Numbered from the stretch's first letter, positions 42,051 to 51,369 are shown. The stretch: DNA of 64,000 nucleotides from Pseudomonas sp. TH41 (GCF_016650695.1 NZ_JAEKFH010000009.1:186001-250000); one strand, 5' to 3'. The notes: generated from the letters alone by a model not told the origin. Program-made: numbers and translations.

Positions 42051-43685
42051 ATGAACAGCTTGCGCAGTATGTCGATCAGCCGACGCTTGTGGCTCATCCT
42101 GATCGTGGCCGTGATGATGCTATTGACCCTGGGCGTTTTGATGCTCAAGCAGATTCACGACGACCTTTATCATGCCAAGGCGCAGAAAACACAGCACGTG
42201 GTGCAGACCGCCAGCGGCATTCTGACCTACTACCACGACCTCGAAACCGCCGGCACGCTCACTCGTGACGCGGCGCAGAAGCAGGCGTTGACTGCCGTTC
42301 GCGGTCTTCGTTATGACCAGAACGACTATTTCTGGATCAACGACCTGACGCCGGTGATGATCATGCACCCGGCCAACCCTAAACTCGATGGCCAGAACCT
42401 CTCGGCTATCCGCGACCCGGATGGTTTTGCGGTATTCAACGAAATGGTCGCCGTCGCCAAGTCCAGGGGGGCCGGCAGCATCGACTATCGCTGGCCAAAA
42501 CCGGGTGCCAGCGCGCCGGTGGAAAAAACGTCCTACGTCAAGCTGTTCGAACCCTGGGGCTGGGTGATCGGCTCGGGCGTGTACATTGATGACATGCAGG
42601 CCGAGTTCTACGGCCAGGTCTGGAAAGCCTCTTTCGTCGGGCTGGTGATTGCCCTGATCATGGCGCTGCTGGTGATCCTGATTGCCCGCAGCATTGTGCG
42701 GCCACTGCAAGAAACCGTGGATGCCATGGCCAACATCGCCAGCGGCGAAAGCGACCTGACCCGCAGCCTCGTCACTCAGGGCCAGGATGAAGTCTCGCAA
42801 TTGGCAGGCCACTTCAATGCCTTCACCGCCAAGCTGCGACAGGTGATCAGCGAATTGCAGGTGTCCGCCAGCGCCCTGGGTCAGTCGTCCAGTGAACTGG
42901 GCAACGACGCCGCCCAGGCACAACAACGCAGCCAGCAGCAGTCGCAGCAGATGGAATTGGTGGCGACGGCAATCAACGAAGTGACCTATGGCGTGCAGGA
43001 CGTTGCGAAGAACGCCGAGCACGCCGCCAGCGAAATGCGCGATGCCGAGTCTCAGGCGCAGCAAGGGCAGGTCAACATCGACGGCAGCCTGCAACAAATC
43101 GACAAGTTATCTTCGACCATCGATCAGGCGGTGGAAGTGATTCGGACCCTGGCCGCCGAAAGCACCCAGATCGGCAGCGTGCTGGAAGTGATCCGCTCCA
43201 TCGCCGAGCAAACCAACCTGCTGGCCCTCAACGCGGCCATCGAAGCCGCCCGGGCCGGCGAGCAAGGTCGCGGTTTTGCCGTGGTGGCCGATGAAGTAAG
43301 GTTGCTGGCACAGCGCACCCAGAAGTCCACGGCCGAGATCCAATCGATGATCGAACGCCTGCAGAGTCACTCCGAAGCGGCCGTCAAGGTGATCGGCGAC
43401 AGCAGCCGCGCATCGCAATTGACCATCGAGCAGGCTGGGCTGGCCGGTGCCAGCCTGAATGCCATTGGCCAGGCGCTGCGCAACCTCAACGGGTTGAACG
43501 CTTCGATCGCCAGCGCGACGTTGCAGCAGGCGCATGTGGTCGAGGACATCAATCAAAACGTCACCCAGGCGGCCGGGTTGTCCCACAGCACGGCACTGGC
43601 GGCCGAACAATCGAGCCTGGCCAGTGTTCGGCTCAAGGAACTGAGTGAACAGGTGAACGGATTGCTCAAGCAATTCCGCGTGTAA
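42051..43685 (+). CDS. Methyl-accepting chemotaxis protein with single Cache domain
   Basis: 544 residues. Helices at about 12-32 and 193-213 enclose a periplasmic single-Cache (sCache_2) sensor with the typical GLRYDQNDYFWINDLTPVMIMHP and LFEPWGWVIGSGVYIDD. A HAMP domain (RSIVRPLQETVDAMANIASGESDLTRSL) and the signalling domain follow; the hairpin tip reads IRSIAEQTNLLALNAAIEAARAGEQGRGFAVVADEVR. There is no C-terminal CheR-tethering pentapeptide. sCache_2 receptors of pseudomonads often sense small organic acids. ATG 42051 follows GGAG. Confidence 0.93.
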   Translation: MNSLRSMSISRRLWLILIVAVMMLLTLGVLMLKQIHDDLYHAKAQKTQHVVQTASGILTYYHDLETAGTLTRDAAQKQALTAVRGLRYDQNDYFWINDLTPVMIMHPANPKLDGQNLSAIRDPDGFAVFNEMVAVAKSRGAGSIDYRWPKPGASAPVEKTSYVKLFEPWGWVIGSGVYIDDMQAEFYGQVWKASFVGLVIALIMALLVILIARSIVRPLQETVDAMANIASGESDLTRSLVTQGQDEVSQLAGHFNAFTAKLRQVISELQVSASALGQSSSELGNDAAQAQQRSQQQSQQMELVATAINEVTYGVQDVAKNAEHAASEMRDAESQAQQGQVNIDGSLQQIDKLSSTIDQAVEVIRTLAAESTQIGSVLEVIRSIAEQTNLLALNAAIEAARAGEQGRGFAVVADEVRLLAQRTQKSTAEIQSMIERLQSHSEAAVKVIGDSSRASQLTIEQAGLAGASLNAIGQALRNLNGLNASIASATLQQAHVVEDINQNVTQAAGLSHSTALAAEQSSLASVRLKELSEQVNGLLKQFRV

Positions 43686-43689
43686 CCCG

Positions 43690-43713
43690 AAAAGATCGCA
43701 GCCTGCGGCAGCT
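43690..43713. repeat. Truncated REP half (GATCGCAGCCTGCGGCAGCT)
   Basis: The left half of the second REP type ends abruptly after CAGCT and continues as AAATTCG; no inverted partner follows. It probably marks an old rearrangement or insertion next to the mobile unit at 43784. Confidence 0.75.
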
Positions 43714-43891
43714 AAATTCGACGCGCTGCCTCATTGGCAGTCCTCTCCCGGACCGCGCGTCTTTAGAAAGGGACTGGCTAGCTTAATGCCGATCAGTTAA
43801 GCCGTAATGCGATCTAATGAAATGGCTACCCCCGCCGCCCCCTGTGATCGCCCACTAAGCTTTCACCGGGGGCTCATCGGAGACTGATGCC

Positions 43892-44920
43892 ATGACCAAA
43901 GTAGCTATTGCCGCCATCGACTTGGGAAAACACTCTTTTCATCTGCATGCACAAGATGATCGCGGTCATGAGCTTTGCCGCAAAAAATTCAATCGGGTGA
44001 CGCTCATTCGGTACCTGGCCAACTTGGAATCCTGCACCGTCGTGATGGAGGCCTGCGGCGGCGCCCACTTCATGGCGCAGGAGGTCGCCAAGCTGGGGCA
44101 TACGCCCAAGCTCATTGCACCTCATCTCGTGCGTCCGTATGTGAAAAGCAACAAAAACGACTTCGCTGATGCCGAGGCGATCTGCGAGGCGGCGACCCGG
44201 CCCACGATGCGTTTTGTGCCGCCAAAAACCCAAGCCCAACAGGCGCTGGCCATGTCCAACTCGCTCCGTGAGTCGTTCATTAAAGACCGCACTGCGACCG
44301 TCAATCGGATTCACGCAGCCCTTCTGGAGGTTGGTGTCAGCCTCGCAGCCGGCTTCAAAGCCATCAAAGAGCTTCCAGCGTTGCTTGAGGTGAGTTCATT
44401 TTCTGAACGCATCAAGAAAAATCTGATGGTGCTGCATGGGCACTTCAACTATCTGGATGGGCAGGTCAAGGCGCAGGACAAAGACATGGAATGCCAGGCC
44501 GCTGAAGATGATCTGGCAACGCGCTTGATGACCATGCCGTGCATCGGCCCGATCACCTCCACCGTCCTGGCTGCCGAGTTGGGCGATGGCAAACAGTTCA
44601 AATGTGGCCGAGGCTATGCGGCCTCGATCGGGTTGGTGCCCAAACAGCACTCCACGGGCGGCAAGACCGTTCTGCTGGGCATCAGCAAGCGTGGTGATCG
44701 AAACCAGAGACGCCTACTCATCCAGTGTGCCCGTGTTTATTTGATACAGCTGGAACGACAGAAAGGTGCTTTGGCGGACTGGGTCCGCCAGCTATTAGCG
44801 TCCCACCATCACTCCAATCTCGTGGTCTGTGCGTTGGCCAACAAGCTGGCAAGAATCGCCTGGGCGATTGCGGCACACCACACCGAATTCGATGCAGGGC
44901 CAAGCGTGATGAACGCCTGA
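43892..44920 (+). CDS. IS110-family transposase (DEDD recombinase)
   Basis: 342 residues. The N-terminal RuvC-like DEDD domain has AAIDLGKHSFHLH (first Asp), VVMEACGGAHFMAQEV (Glu), and NDFADAEAICEAATRPTMRFVPPKT (Asp, Asp). The C-terminal transposase_20 domain has LMTMPCIGPITSTVLAAELGDG and ASIGLVPKQHSTGGKTVLLGISKRGD with the catalytic serine. Length is normal, with no frameshift, so it may be active. Known relatives are guided by a bridge RNA coded in the element's non-coding end; candidate regions are 43802-43891 and 44921-45166. Confidence 0.92.
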   Translation: MTKVAIAAIDLGKHSFHLHAQDDRGHELCRKKFNRVTLIRYLANLESCTVVMEACGGAHFMAQEVAKLGHTPKLIAPHLVRPYVKSNKNDFADAEAICEAATRPTMRFVPPKTQAQQALAMSNSLRESFIKDRTATVNRIHAALLEVGVSLAAGFKAIKELPALLEVSSFSERIKKNLMVLHGHFNYLDGQVKAQDKDMECQAAEDDLATRLMTMPCIGPITSTVLAAELGDGKQFKCGRGYAASIGLVPKQHSTGGKTVLLGISKRGDRNQRRLLIQCARVYLIQLERQKGALADWVRQLLASHHHSNLVVCALANKLARIAWAIAAHHTEFDAGPSVMNA

Positions 44921-45166
44921 CCCTGCTGTCACCCAAGCACCACCCACCTTGTTTGCGATGCTGGATAACAGATGACGTGAACGGCCAACCGGCCTGACGA
45001 CAACCCTGAGCTGCTACACGGCTGAAAGGCCGTCAATCTAATTAGGGTCGTTAGGCATCGATTCTCATCGAGGCGCGGGGCCACAACCCCACTCAGACGC
45101 CGGATAGATGAAAGCAAGCCAAACACGCATCAAAAACAGTATTGCAGAAAAGGGGGTAACCATAGA
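44921..45166. other. Non-coding end of the IS110 element, hairpin-rich
   Basis: No gene. Several short stems are seen: GGCC-AA-CCGGCC near 44982, ACGGC-TGAAAG-GCCGT near 45016, and GGGGCC-ACAA-CCCC near 45080. A bridge RNA gene is plausible here if the element belongs to the IS1111 subgroup. The exact IS boundary is not visible. Confidence 0.4.
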
Positions 45167-45299
45167 TGTAGCAGCTGGCGAAGCCTGCGTTCGGCGGCGA
45201 AGCCGTCGTAAAACCTGTCCACGAGGTGTTTCTGATGCATCGCGTCGACTGATTTCACGACGGCTTCGCCGCCGAACGCAGGCTTCGCCAGCTGCTACA
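45167..45299. repeat. Large REP palindrome with 43-bp perfect arms
   Basis: Arms 45167-45209 and 45257-45299 are perfect inverted copies starting TGTAGCAGCTGGCGAAGCCT. The 47-bp spacer is unique. It is the third REP type, longer than the others in the window and with no mismatch, so it is recent or under gene conversion. Confidence 0.9.
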
Positions 45300-45345
45300 G
45301 GAAGCGTGTTTCACCTGGGATTTCTTAACTGACAGGCATTACTGG

Positions 45346-45669
45346 CTAGCTGGCCTTTTTTCCGACGAAGCCCATCTCAATTGGGGTCTTTATGTAAAAC
45401 ACGGAGATTTCCTCAGCCTCCAATCGCTTGAACAACCTTTCGGATTCGTCCTCGGTGATAGCCATGCGAATCTCCGTAGGCTGATCTGCCAATTCAAAAA
45501 AATGCGAGGAGTGCATCCGACCGGTGTGCCCAAAACCCTCGATACCGGTAGAGAGGGTCGCGCCTCTCAGCCCCATTTCTTTGGCCACATCAACGATCCA
45601 GTCACCGAGCATCTTTCCCTGATAACGACGGTTCTGTTGGGTAAAGAAAATCACCAGAAAACCATTCAT
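45346..45669 (-). CDS. DUF190 family protein
   Basis: 107 residues, PII-like small alpha/beta fold: MNGFLVIFFTQQNRRYQGKMLGDWIVDVAKEMGLRGATLSTGIEGFG, then ADQPTEIRMAITEDESERLFKRLEAEEISVFYIKTPIEMGFVGKK. DUF190 proteins often accompany CrcB-type fluoride channels; none is present here. ATG 45669 has GAGGAG 6 bases upstream, better than ATG 45675. Transcribed in the same direction as trmK, 44 bp downstream of it. Its end lies beside the mobile unit's right target duplication. Confidence 0.85.
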   Translation of the reverse strand: MNGFLVIFFTQQNRRYQGKMLGDWIVDVAKEMGLRGATLSTGIEGFGHTGRMHSSHFFELADQPTEIRMAITEDESERLFKRLEAEEISVFYIKTPIEMGFVGKKAS

Positions 45670-45713
45670 TTTCATCTCCTCAACGCGTGTCCCCACAGAA
45701 ACCCGTAGCCGTC

Positions 45714-46409
45714 TCAAGCCAGCAGTTCAGTGATCCACCGGGCCTGCCGGGCGATGTCTTGCACCTTCTCCTCGGGCACGGCTCGCCGCGCCTGGGTGAA
45801 CTTCGCGAGGGTCTGCTGCTTGTGGCGCAGCATGCGCTGCCACTTGACCAGGAACGCCGGGCTGCGTGCCTGCATCTGCAGCGGGCCGAAGTACAACTCC
45901 TCGGCGGTGTACATCACCGGCCCGTCGCGCTCGGCGACGATGATTTCGTAGTCGAAGCGGTGTTCCCGCAGTACTTCCTCGCAGAGGATTCGGTAGCCAT
46001 TTTCCATCAACCATTGGCGCAGTGGCTGCTCGCCGCCGTTGGGCTGCAGGATCAGGCGCTCCTGGCCGCTCAGGCGCGCCTTGCCGCTGTCGAGGATATC
46101 TCGGATCGTCTCGCCGCCCATGCCGCAGATGCTGATCGCCGTGATCCCGTCTCCCGGCTCGATCGCCGCCAGGCCATTGGCCAGGCGCACGGTGATCCAC
46201 GGGTCCAAATCGTTCTCGCGCACGGTGCGTTCGGCCGAGCGGAACGGCGTCAATGCCACCTCGCCGGCCACCGCCGCCGCGATGGCGCCACGGTGCATCA
46301 ACGCCACCGGCAGGTAGCCGTGATCCGAGCCGATATCGGCCAGGCGCGCACCTGCTGGCACATGCGCCGCCACGCGCTCCAGGCGCATGGACAATGTCTG
46401 TTCGTTCAA
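45714..46409 (-). CDS. trmK: tRNA (adenine22-N1)-methyltransferase TrmK
   Basis: 231 residues. Rossmann methyltransferase: MRLERVAAHVPAGARLADIGSDHGYLPVALM is the SAM site, AISICGMGGETIRDIL holds the catalytic motif, and QPNGGEQPLRQWLMENGYRI with the coiled-coil C-terminus is typical. It methylates A22 of tRNA. I prefer the TTG at 46409 because AAGGAA stands about 7 bases before it and relatives start with MNEQTLSMRL; ATG 46451 is the first ATG but lacks a ribosome binding site. Confidence 0.9.
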   Translation of the reverse strand: MNEQTLSMRLERVAAHVPAGARLADIGSDHGYLPVALMHRGAIAAAVAGEVALTPFRSAERTVRENDLDPWITVRLANGLAAIEPGDGITAISICGMGGETIRDILDSGKARLSGQERLILQPNGGEQPLRQWLMENGYRILCEEVLREHRFDYEIIVAERDGPVMYTAEELYFGPLQMQARSPAFLVKWQRMLRHKQQTLAKFTQARRAVPEEKVQDIARQARWITELLA

Positions 46410-46570
46410 CTGCAGTTCCTTTTCACCACGAATGTCCGGCACCTTTGGCATGGGTGCGATCGGCCCATAATGCTTGCTGAGAGAGACAGGATAAAGCGCC
46501 GGCGCGCGAGTTAAAAGTTCTGTCGGGCCTGCACGTTTCCTATGAACTGACCTTTTGCGCTTGCATTACA

Positions 46571-46586
46571 ATACGACCGGTCTATA
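46571..46586. promoter_or_regulatory. AcuR operator candidate before acuR
   Basis: ATACGACCGGTCTATA is a near-palindrome centred on ACCGGT, 9 bases before the acuR ATG. Its half-site TATAGAC recurs at 47236-47242 before acuI, supporting autoregulation plus control of acuI. Confidence 0.6.
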
Positions 46587-46594
46587 TTGACCCC

Positions 46595-47221
46595 ATGACG
46601 AGCTTACCTAAACGCCGCGGGCGTCCGCCGAAAAGCCCCCGCACCAATCCCGATACCCGCAATGCGTTGATTCGTAGCGGTACAGCCCTGCTGACCGAAC
46701 AGGGTTTCATGAGTACCGGCATCGAATCGCTGCTCGCGCAGGTCGGGGTGCCTAAAGGCTCGTTCTACTACTACTTCGAAAGCAAGGAAGCCTTCGGGCA
46801 TGCCGTGCTGGACAACTACGCCGACTATTTCGCACGGCGCCTGGATCGGCATTTCCTGCACGAAGACCTGACACCGCTGCAACGCATAGCTGCCTTCGTC
46901 GAAGACGCCAAACGCGGAATGACCAAGTATGAATTCAAGCGGGGTTGCCTGGTGGGTAACCTGGGCCAGGAAGTGACCATGCTGCCGGCCAGCTTTAAAC
47001 AACGCCTGGACGCCGTGATCATCTCCTGGGAGAAGCGCCTGGGGGATTGTCTGCAAGCGGCCAAGGCCCACGGCGAACTGGCCCCGGCAGTGAATTGCGA
47101 GGAGCAAGCCGCATTTTTCTGGATCGGCTGGGAGGGTGCGGTACTGCGTGCCCGCCTGACTGGTAACACTCACCCGCTGGACATCTTCCTGCGTGGCTTT
47201 CTATCCGGGCTCAGCGCCTGA
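46595..47221 (+). CDS. acuR: TetR-family regulator AcuR
   Basis: 208 residues. The N-terminal basic tail (KRRGRPPKSP) is followed by the TetR helix-turn-helix (ALIRSGTALLTEQGFMSTGIESLLAQVGVPKGSFYYYFESKEAFGHAVL). The C-terminal half (AFVEDAKRGMTKYEFKRGCLVGNLGQEV) matches AcuR, which in Rhodobacter represses acuI and is released by acrylate. The gene for its partner reductase follows after 45 bp. Operator-like palindromes precede both genes. Confidence 0.87.
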   Translation: MTSLPKRRGRPPKSPRTNPDTRNALIRSGTALLTEQGFMSTGIESLLAQVGVPKGSFYYYFESKEAFGHAVLDNYADYFARRLDRHFLHEDLTPLQRIAAFVEDAKRGMTKYEFKRGCLVGNLGQEVTMLPASFKQRLDAVIISWEKRLGDCLQAAKAHGELAPAVNCEEQAAFFWIGWEGAVLRARLTGNTHPLDIFLRGFLSGLSA

Positions 47222-47237
47222 TTTTTTGCACTGTTTA

Positions 47238-47252
47238 TAGACGATCAGTCTA
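47238..47252. promoter_or_regulatory. AcuR operator candidate before acuI
   Basis: TAGAC-GATCA-GTCTA is a perfect 5-bp inverted repeat, 15 bases before the acuI start and next to its ribosome binding site AAAAGGAGA. A repressor bound here would block acuI separately from acuR. Confidence 0.6.
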
Positions 47253-47266
47253 AAAGGAGAAGAGCG

Positions 47267-48250
<984 letters not shown>

Positions 48251-48293
48251 GTCGGCAATGCCAGAACGATCAACCAAAAAACAGGCTTAGAGT

Positions 48294-48448
48294 TAATGCC
48301 GATCAGTTAAGGAAATCTGTAGGAGCGAGCTTGCTCGCGATAAACCTGAGGGCAACGCGTTTATCCGGAAGCACGCGTTATCGTTAGCGTCCATCGCGAG
48401 CAAGCTCGCTCCTACAAAGGCGCACATTCGCTTAACTGATCGGCATTA
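48294..48448. mobile_element. 155-bp MITE-like element enclosing a REP pair
   Basis: Perfect 18-bp terminal inverted repeats TAATGCCGATCAGTTAAG (48294-48311) and its complement (48431-48448). The outer 11 bp on both sides, AGGCTTAGAGT and AGGCCTGGGGT, agree at 8 of 11 positions; all differences are transitions, as in a decayed target duplication. The ends are those of the unit at 43784. The core is almost entirely one REPIN. Confidence 0.7.
48318..48416. repeat. REP pair inside the MITE-like element
   Basis: TGTAGGAGCGAGCTTGCTCG and its inverted copy, about 50 bp apart, centred in the 48294-48448 element. Confidence 0.9.
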
Positions 48449-48522
48449 GGCCTGGGGTGTCCTTCTTGTATTCGGTAATGCAGCGCCGGGCACCCATTAC
48501 GAACCGCATGCGCGGTTACGGC

Positions 48523-49422
48523 CTACCCCGCCAAAGCGTCAGCCGCCGCCCAACTCATGAACGCTTGCGCGACCTGTGAAGGGCGCATGGCCGTGGATTG
48601 GGCGAGCACCACTCGCTGGGGATTGAGCACCTCAAGGATCGGGCGACAGGCTATCGCCTTGCCGTCGTAACTCTGGTCACCCGCAGGCCGGGTACAGGAC
48701 AAGGCCACGCCGTAACCATGGGCCACCAGACCGCGCTGCATCTCGAAGGTCTGGGTGTATTGCTGCGCCATGGGGTGCAGGTCCTGGGACCAAAATAACG
48801 AAAGGAAATACTCCCGCGTCTGCGCGATGTCTTCCAGGATCAGGCACTCGTGCGAGAGGTCCAGCAGCGAGACTTCGGCCTGAACCGCCAAGGGGTGATC
48901 GGCCGGCAACAAGGCATAGGGCGGCAGTTGGTCGAGCACCGTGCGTTCGGCCAGCGGATCGAGCCCCAACTCATAGGTCAATGCCAGCTCTGCCTTGCCG
49001 GCGCTGAGAATCCGGTGCACACCCGCCAGGTCGGTTTCGAACAAAGTGACTGTCACTTCCGGGTGTTGCGCACGAAAGCCTGCGAGCAAGCGCGGCGCAT
49101 AGTACGGCCCCAAATCCTGGAAACAGACCAGCGTCAGCTGACCGCGCAAAGCCTGTGGCCCCCCATGTACCTGGGTCATCGCCACCGCCAGGTTGAGGAT
49201 ATCTCGCGCCCGTCCCAATAGGCGCTGGCCCGCGGGGGTCAGTTCGAGCCCGCGGCTGACCTGACGCCGAAACAGGCGCTCGCCCAACGTGCCTTCCAGT
49301 TGCGAGATCGCCAGCGACACCGAGGGTTGCGACACGTGCCGTGCTCTGGCCGCCGCGCTGATGCTGCCGTGCTCGGCCGCCGCCACGAAATACTCCAACT
49401 GACGAAACGAAAAACCTATCAT
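48523..49422 (-). CDS. LysR-type regulator of the dioxygenase/ABC operon
   Basis: 299 residues. Winged helix-turn-helix FSFRQLEYFVAAAEHGSISAAARARHVSQPSVSLAISQLEGTLG at residues 4-47; effector domain from about residue 92 (GQLTLVCFQDLGPYYAPRLLAGFRAQHP). It is divergent from the dioxygenase gene with an AT-rich 97-bp gap, the classic LysR arrangement. It therefore probably controls 49520-52856. The effector is not evident. Confidence 0.9.
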   Translation of the reverse strand: MIGFSFRQLEYFVAAAEHGSISAAARARHVSQPSVSLAISQLEGTLGERLFRRQVSRGLELTPAGQRLLGRARDILNLAVAMTQVHGGPQALRGQLTLVCFQDLGPYYAPRLLAGFRAQHPEVTVTLFETDLAGVHRILSAGKAELALTYELGLDPLAERTVLDQLPPYALLPADHPLAVQAEVSLLDLSHECLILEDIAQTREYFLSLFWSQDLHPMAQQYTQTFEMQRGLVAHGYGVALSCTRPAGDQSYDGKAIACRPILEVLNPQRVVLAQSTAMRPSQVAQAFMSWAAADALAG

Positions 49423-49519
49423 GTTTCCCTATACTCAAGAATAAGAAATATATCGTTTTCCTATTTATATCTAAAAGCAATACTCCTTGCATACCAATAA
49501 CAGCAAAGGAGCAAATCCG

Positions 49520-50329
49520 ATGATGATGTCCGATGTCGAGGTATTTCAGCGCGACGGTGCCGTTGTTTTGCGCGGCGTCTTCACCGACTGGATCGAGCGT
49601 CTGCGTGAAGGTTTCGAACAGAACCTGGCCCACCCCAGTCAGTTTGCGATCGAGAATGTGGGCAGCGGCGAAGGCGGCCGGTTTTTCGAAGACTACTGCA
49701 ACTGGCAGCGCATTCCGGCCTTTAGCGACTTCGTCCTCAACTCACCGGCGGCGGGCATTGCCGGGCAGATCATGCAATCGCAGCAGGTGCAGGTGTTCCA
49801 CGACCATATCCTGGTCAAGGAGCCCGGCACGTCCAAGCCAACGCCTTGGCATCAGGATCTGCCCTATTACTGCGTGAACGGTCTGCAGACTGCCAGCTAC
49901 TGGATTCCCCTTGACCCGGTGACCAAGCTCAACACCCTGAGCGTGGTACTCGGCTCCCACCGATGGCCCAAACCGGTACGCCCTAAAAGCTGGGCCAACA
50001 ACGCCGACTTCTATGGCGAAGCCAACTCCGTTACCGGGGAAAGTGTGTTCATGGACATGCCGGATGTTGAAAACGGCGACTTCACCATCCTCTCGCCGGA
50101 GCTGCAACCGGGCGATGCGGTGGTGTTCGATTTCCGCACCGTACACGGTGCCGCGGGCAACCAGGGCACCGGCCGCCGAAGAGCGTTCTCGACCCGCTTC
50201 ATCGGTGACGACGTTCGCTACATTGCCCGCCCGGGCCGTACATCCCCGCCCTTCCCCGGGATCAACCTGGATAACGGCGATCGCATGCGCGAAGACTGGT
50301 TTCCAGTGGTCTGGCGTAAAGACGCCTGA
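49520..50329 (+). CDS. Phytanoyl-CoA dioxygenase (PhyH)-family Fe(II)/2-oxoglutarate oxygenase
   Basis: 269 residues. Iron ligands are in PTPWHQDLPYY (H-x-D) and VHGAAGNQGTGRRRAFSTRF (distal His and the 2-oxoglutarate arginine). VFHDHILVKEPG and SYWIPLDPVTKLNTLSVVLGSHRWP are typical of the family. It hydroxylates a small molecule. The amino-acid-type transporter next in the operon suggests an imported amino-acid-like or betaine-like substrate (inference). ATG 49520 has AAAGGAG 8 bases upstream. Confidence 0.87.
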   Translation: MMMSDVEVFQRDGAVVLRGVFTDWIERLREGFEQNLAHPSQFAIENVGSGEGGRFFEDYCNWQRIPAFSDFVLNSPAAGIAGQIMQSQQVQVFHDHILVKEPGTSKPTPWHQDLPYYCVNGLQTASYWIPLDPVTKLNTLSVVLGSHRWPKPVRPKSWANNADFYGEANSVTGESVFMDMPDVENGDFTILSPELQPGDAVVFDFRTVHGAAGNQGTGRRRAFSTRFIGDDVRYIARPGRTSPPFPGINLDNGDRMREDWFPVVWRKDA

Positions 50330-50478
50330 CACAACGGCGCGCGTTTACCCCTGAGTTCATTACTTATCTCTCCAGCGGCCAGGGAGAGCGAGTTGTCTGC
50401 AGCAGATACACGGTTTCGCGATTGAGCGCTTTTGCTCGAAAAAATAACAATAAAAATCCCCCAGTCGGAGACACATCT

Positions 50479-51342
50479 ATGCAACGTTCACTCCTCAAAA
50501 TCAGCGCTGTTGCGTTGCTCCTCGGTACCGCCGGCCTGGCTCAGGCCAGCAGCAGTTGCCTGGCGGACGTCAAGGCTTCTGGCGTGCTGCTCTCGGGTAA
50601 TGGCCTGATGGGCACCAAACCCTTCATCTGGCAAAACGAAGACGGCAGCTACGGCGGCTTCGAAGCCGAGCTGTTCAAAGAGATCGGCAAGCGCATTGGC
50701 GTACCCAAGACCGAGTATGTGGTCACCGAGTGGTCGACGCTGATTCCAGGCATGAAATCCAAGCGCTGGGACATCATCTTGTCCGCCATGTCGGCCACCC
50801 AAGAGCGGGTACAAAACGCCGGGATCCAGTTCACCAACCCCTACTTCCTGAGCTTCAACTATGTGATCGTGAAGACCGACTCACCGATCAAGTCGATGGC
50901 CGACCTCAAAGGCAAGAAGCTCGCCACCGTGATGGGCACCGACGACTCCCTCAACGCACACCGCCTGGCCGACACCGGCGTGGTCGGTGAAGTCATGGAC
51001 TTCAACGGCTTCGGTGAACCTTTCCAGGCCCTGCAGAACAATCAGGCCGATGCCGTGCTGCTCGATCAGGGCACCCTGATCGGCCAGAAGGAAACCATGC
51101 AAAACCTGCGCACCGTGGGTGAGCCGATCCTCTATCAACCGAAGCCGGAATGGGCCGCCGCCGAAGCCAAGGCGCCCTACGTCTACGGAACGCAAGCCAT
51201 CGCCGTGCGGGGCGAATGTGGCGATCTGCGCGAAGCCATCAACGGTGCCCTCAGCTCAATGATCGCCGACGGCACTCACAAGGCGATCCTCGAAAAATAC
51301 GGCGTATGGGATCCCGTGCAAACCAGGCTGACCAAGAACTGA
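50479..51342 (+). CDS. Polar amino-acid ABC transporter, binding protein
   Basis: 287 residues, family 3 solute-binding protein. Signal peptide to about residue 23 (LAQA-SSS). Motifs: KPFIWQNEDGSYGGFEAELFKEIGKRIG, LIPGMKSKRWDIILSAMSATQERVQNAGIQFTNPYF, LKGKKLATVMGTDDS. The usual Arg in the amino-acid carboxylate clamp is not clear, so the ligand may be an amino-acid derivative. Precedes its permease by 27 bp. Confidence 0.9.
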   Translation: MQRSLLKISAVALLLGTAGLAQASSSCLADVKASGVLLSGNGLMGTKPFIWQNEDGSYGGFEAELFKEIGKRIGVPKTEYVVTEWSTLIPGMKSKRWDIILSAMSATQERVQNAGIQFTNPYFLSFNYVIVKTDSPIKSMADLKGKKLATVMGTDDSLNAHRLADTGVVGEVMDFNGFGEPFQALQNNQADAVLLDQGTLIGQKETMQNLRTVGEPILYQPKPEWAAAEAKAPYVYGTQAIAVRGECGDLREAINGALSSMIADGTHKAILEKYGVWDPVQTRLTKN

Positions 51343-51369
51343 CCGGCGCACAAACAAAGGGATACCGCT

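Larger units (their letters stand above)
43784..45340. mobile_element. TIR/TSD-bounded transposable unit containing an IS110-type gene
   Basis: Left terminal repeat TAATGCCGATCAGTTAAG (43784-43801) and right CTTAACTGACAGGCATTA (45324-45341) match at 16 of 18 positions when inverted. Immediately outside stands the direct repeat ACTGGCTAGCT (43773-43783 and 45341-45351), an 11-bp target duplication. Inside lie the IS110 transposase gene, about 250 bp of structured non-coding DNA and a 43-bp-armed palindrome. IS110 elements make neither such ends nor such duplications. The ends therefore belong to another element (IS4-like by TSD length) into which the IS110 element and the REP moved. Confidence 0.65.

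Noticed and set aside
43690..43713. The truncated REP as the IS110 target with the other half downstream
   Set aside because: The missing half (CCTACA part) is not found at the far side of the element, and the TIR/TSD boundaries lie elsewhere.
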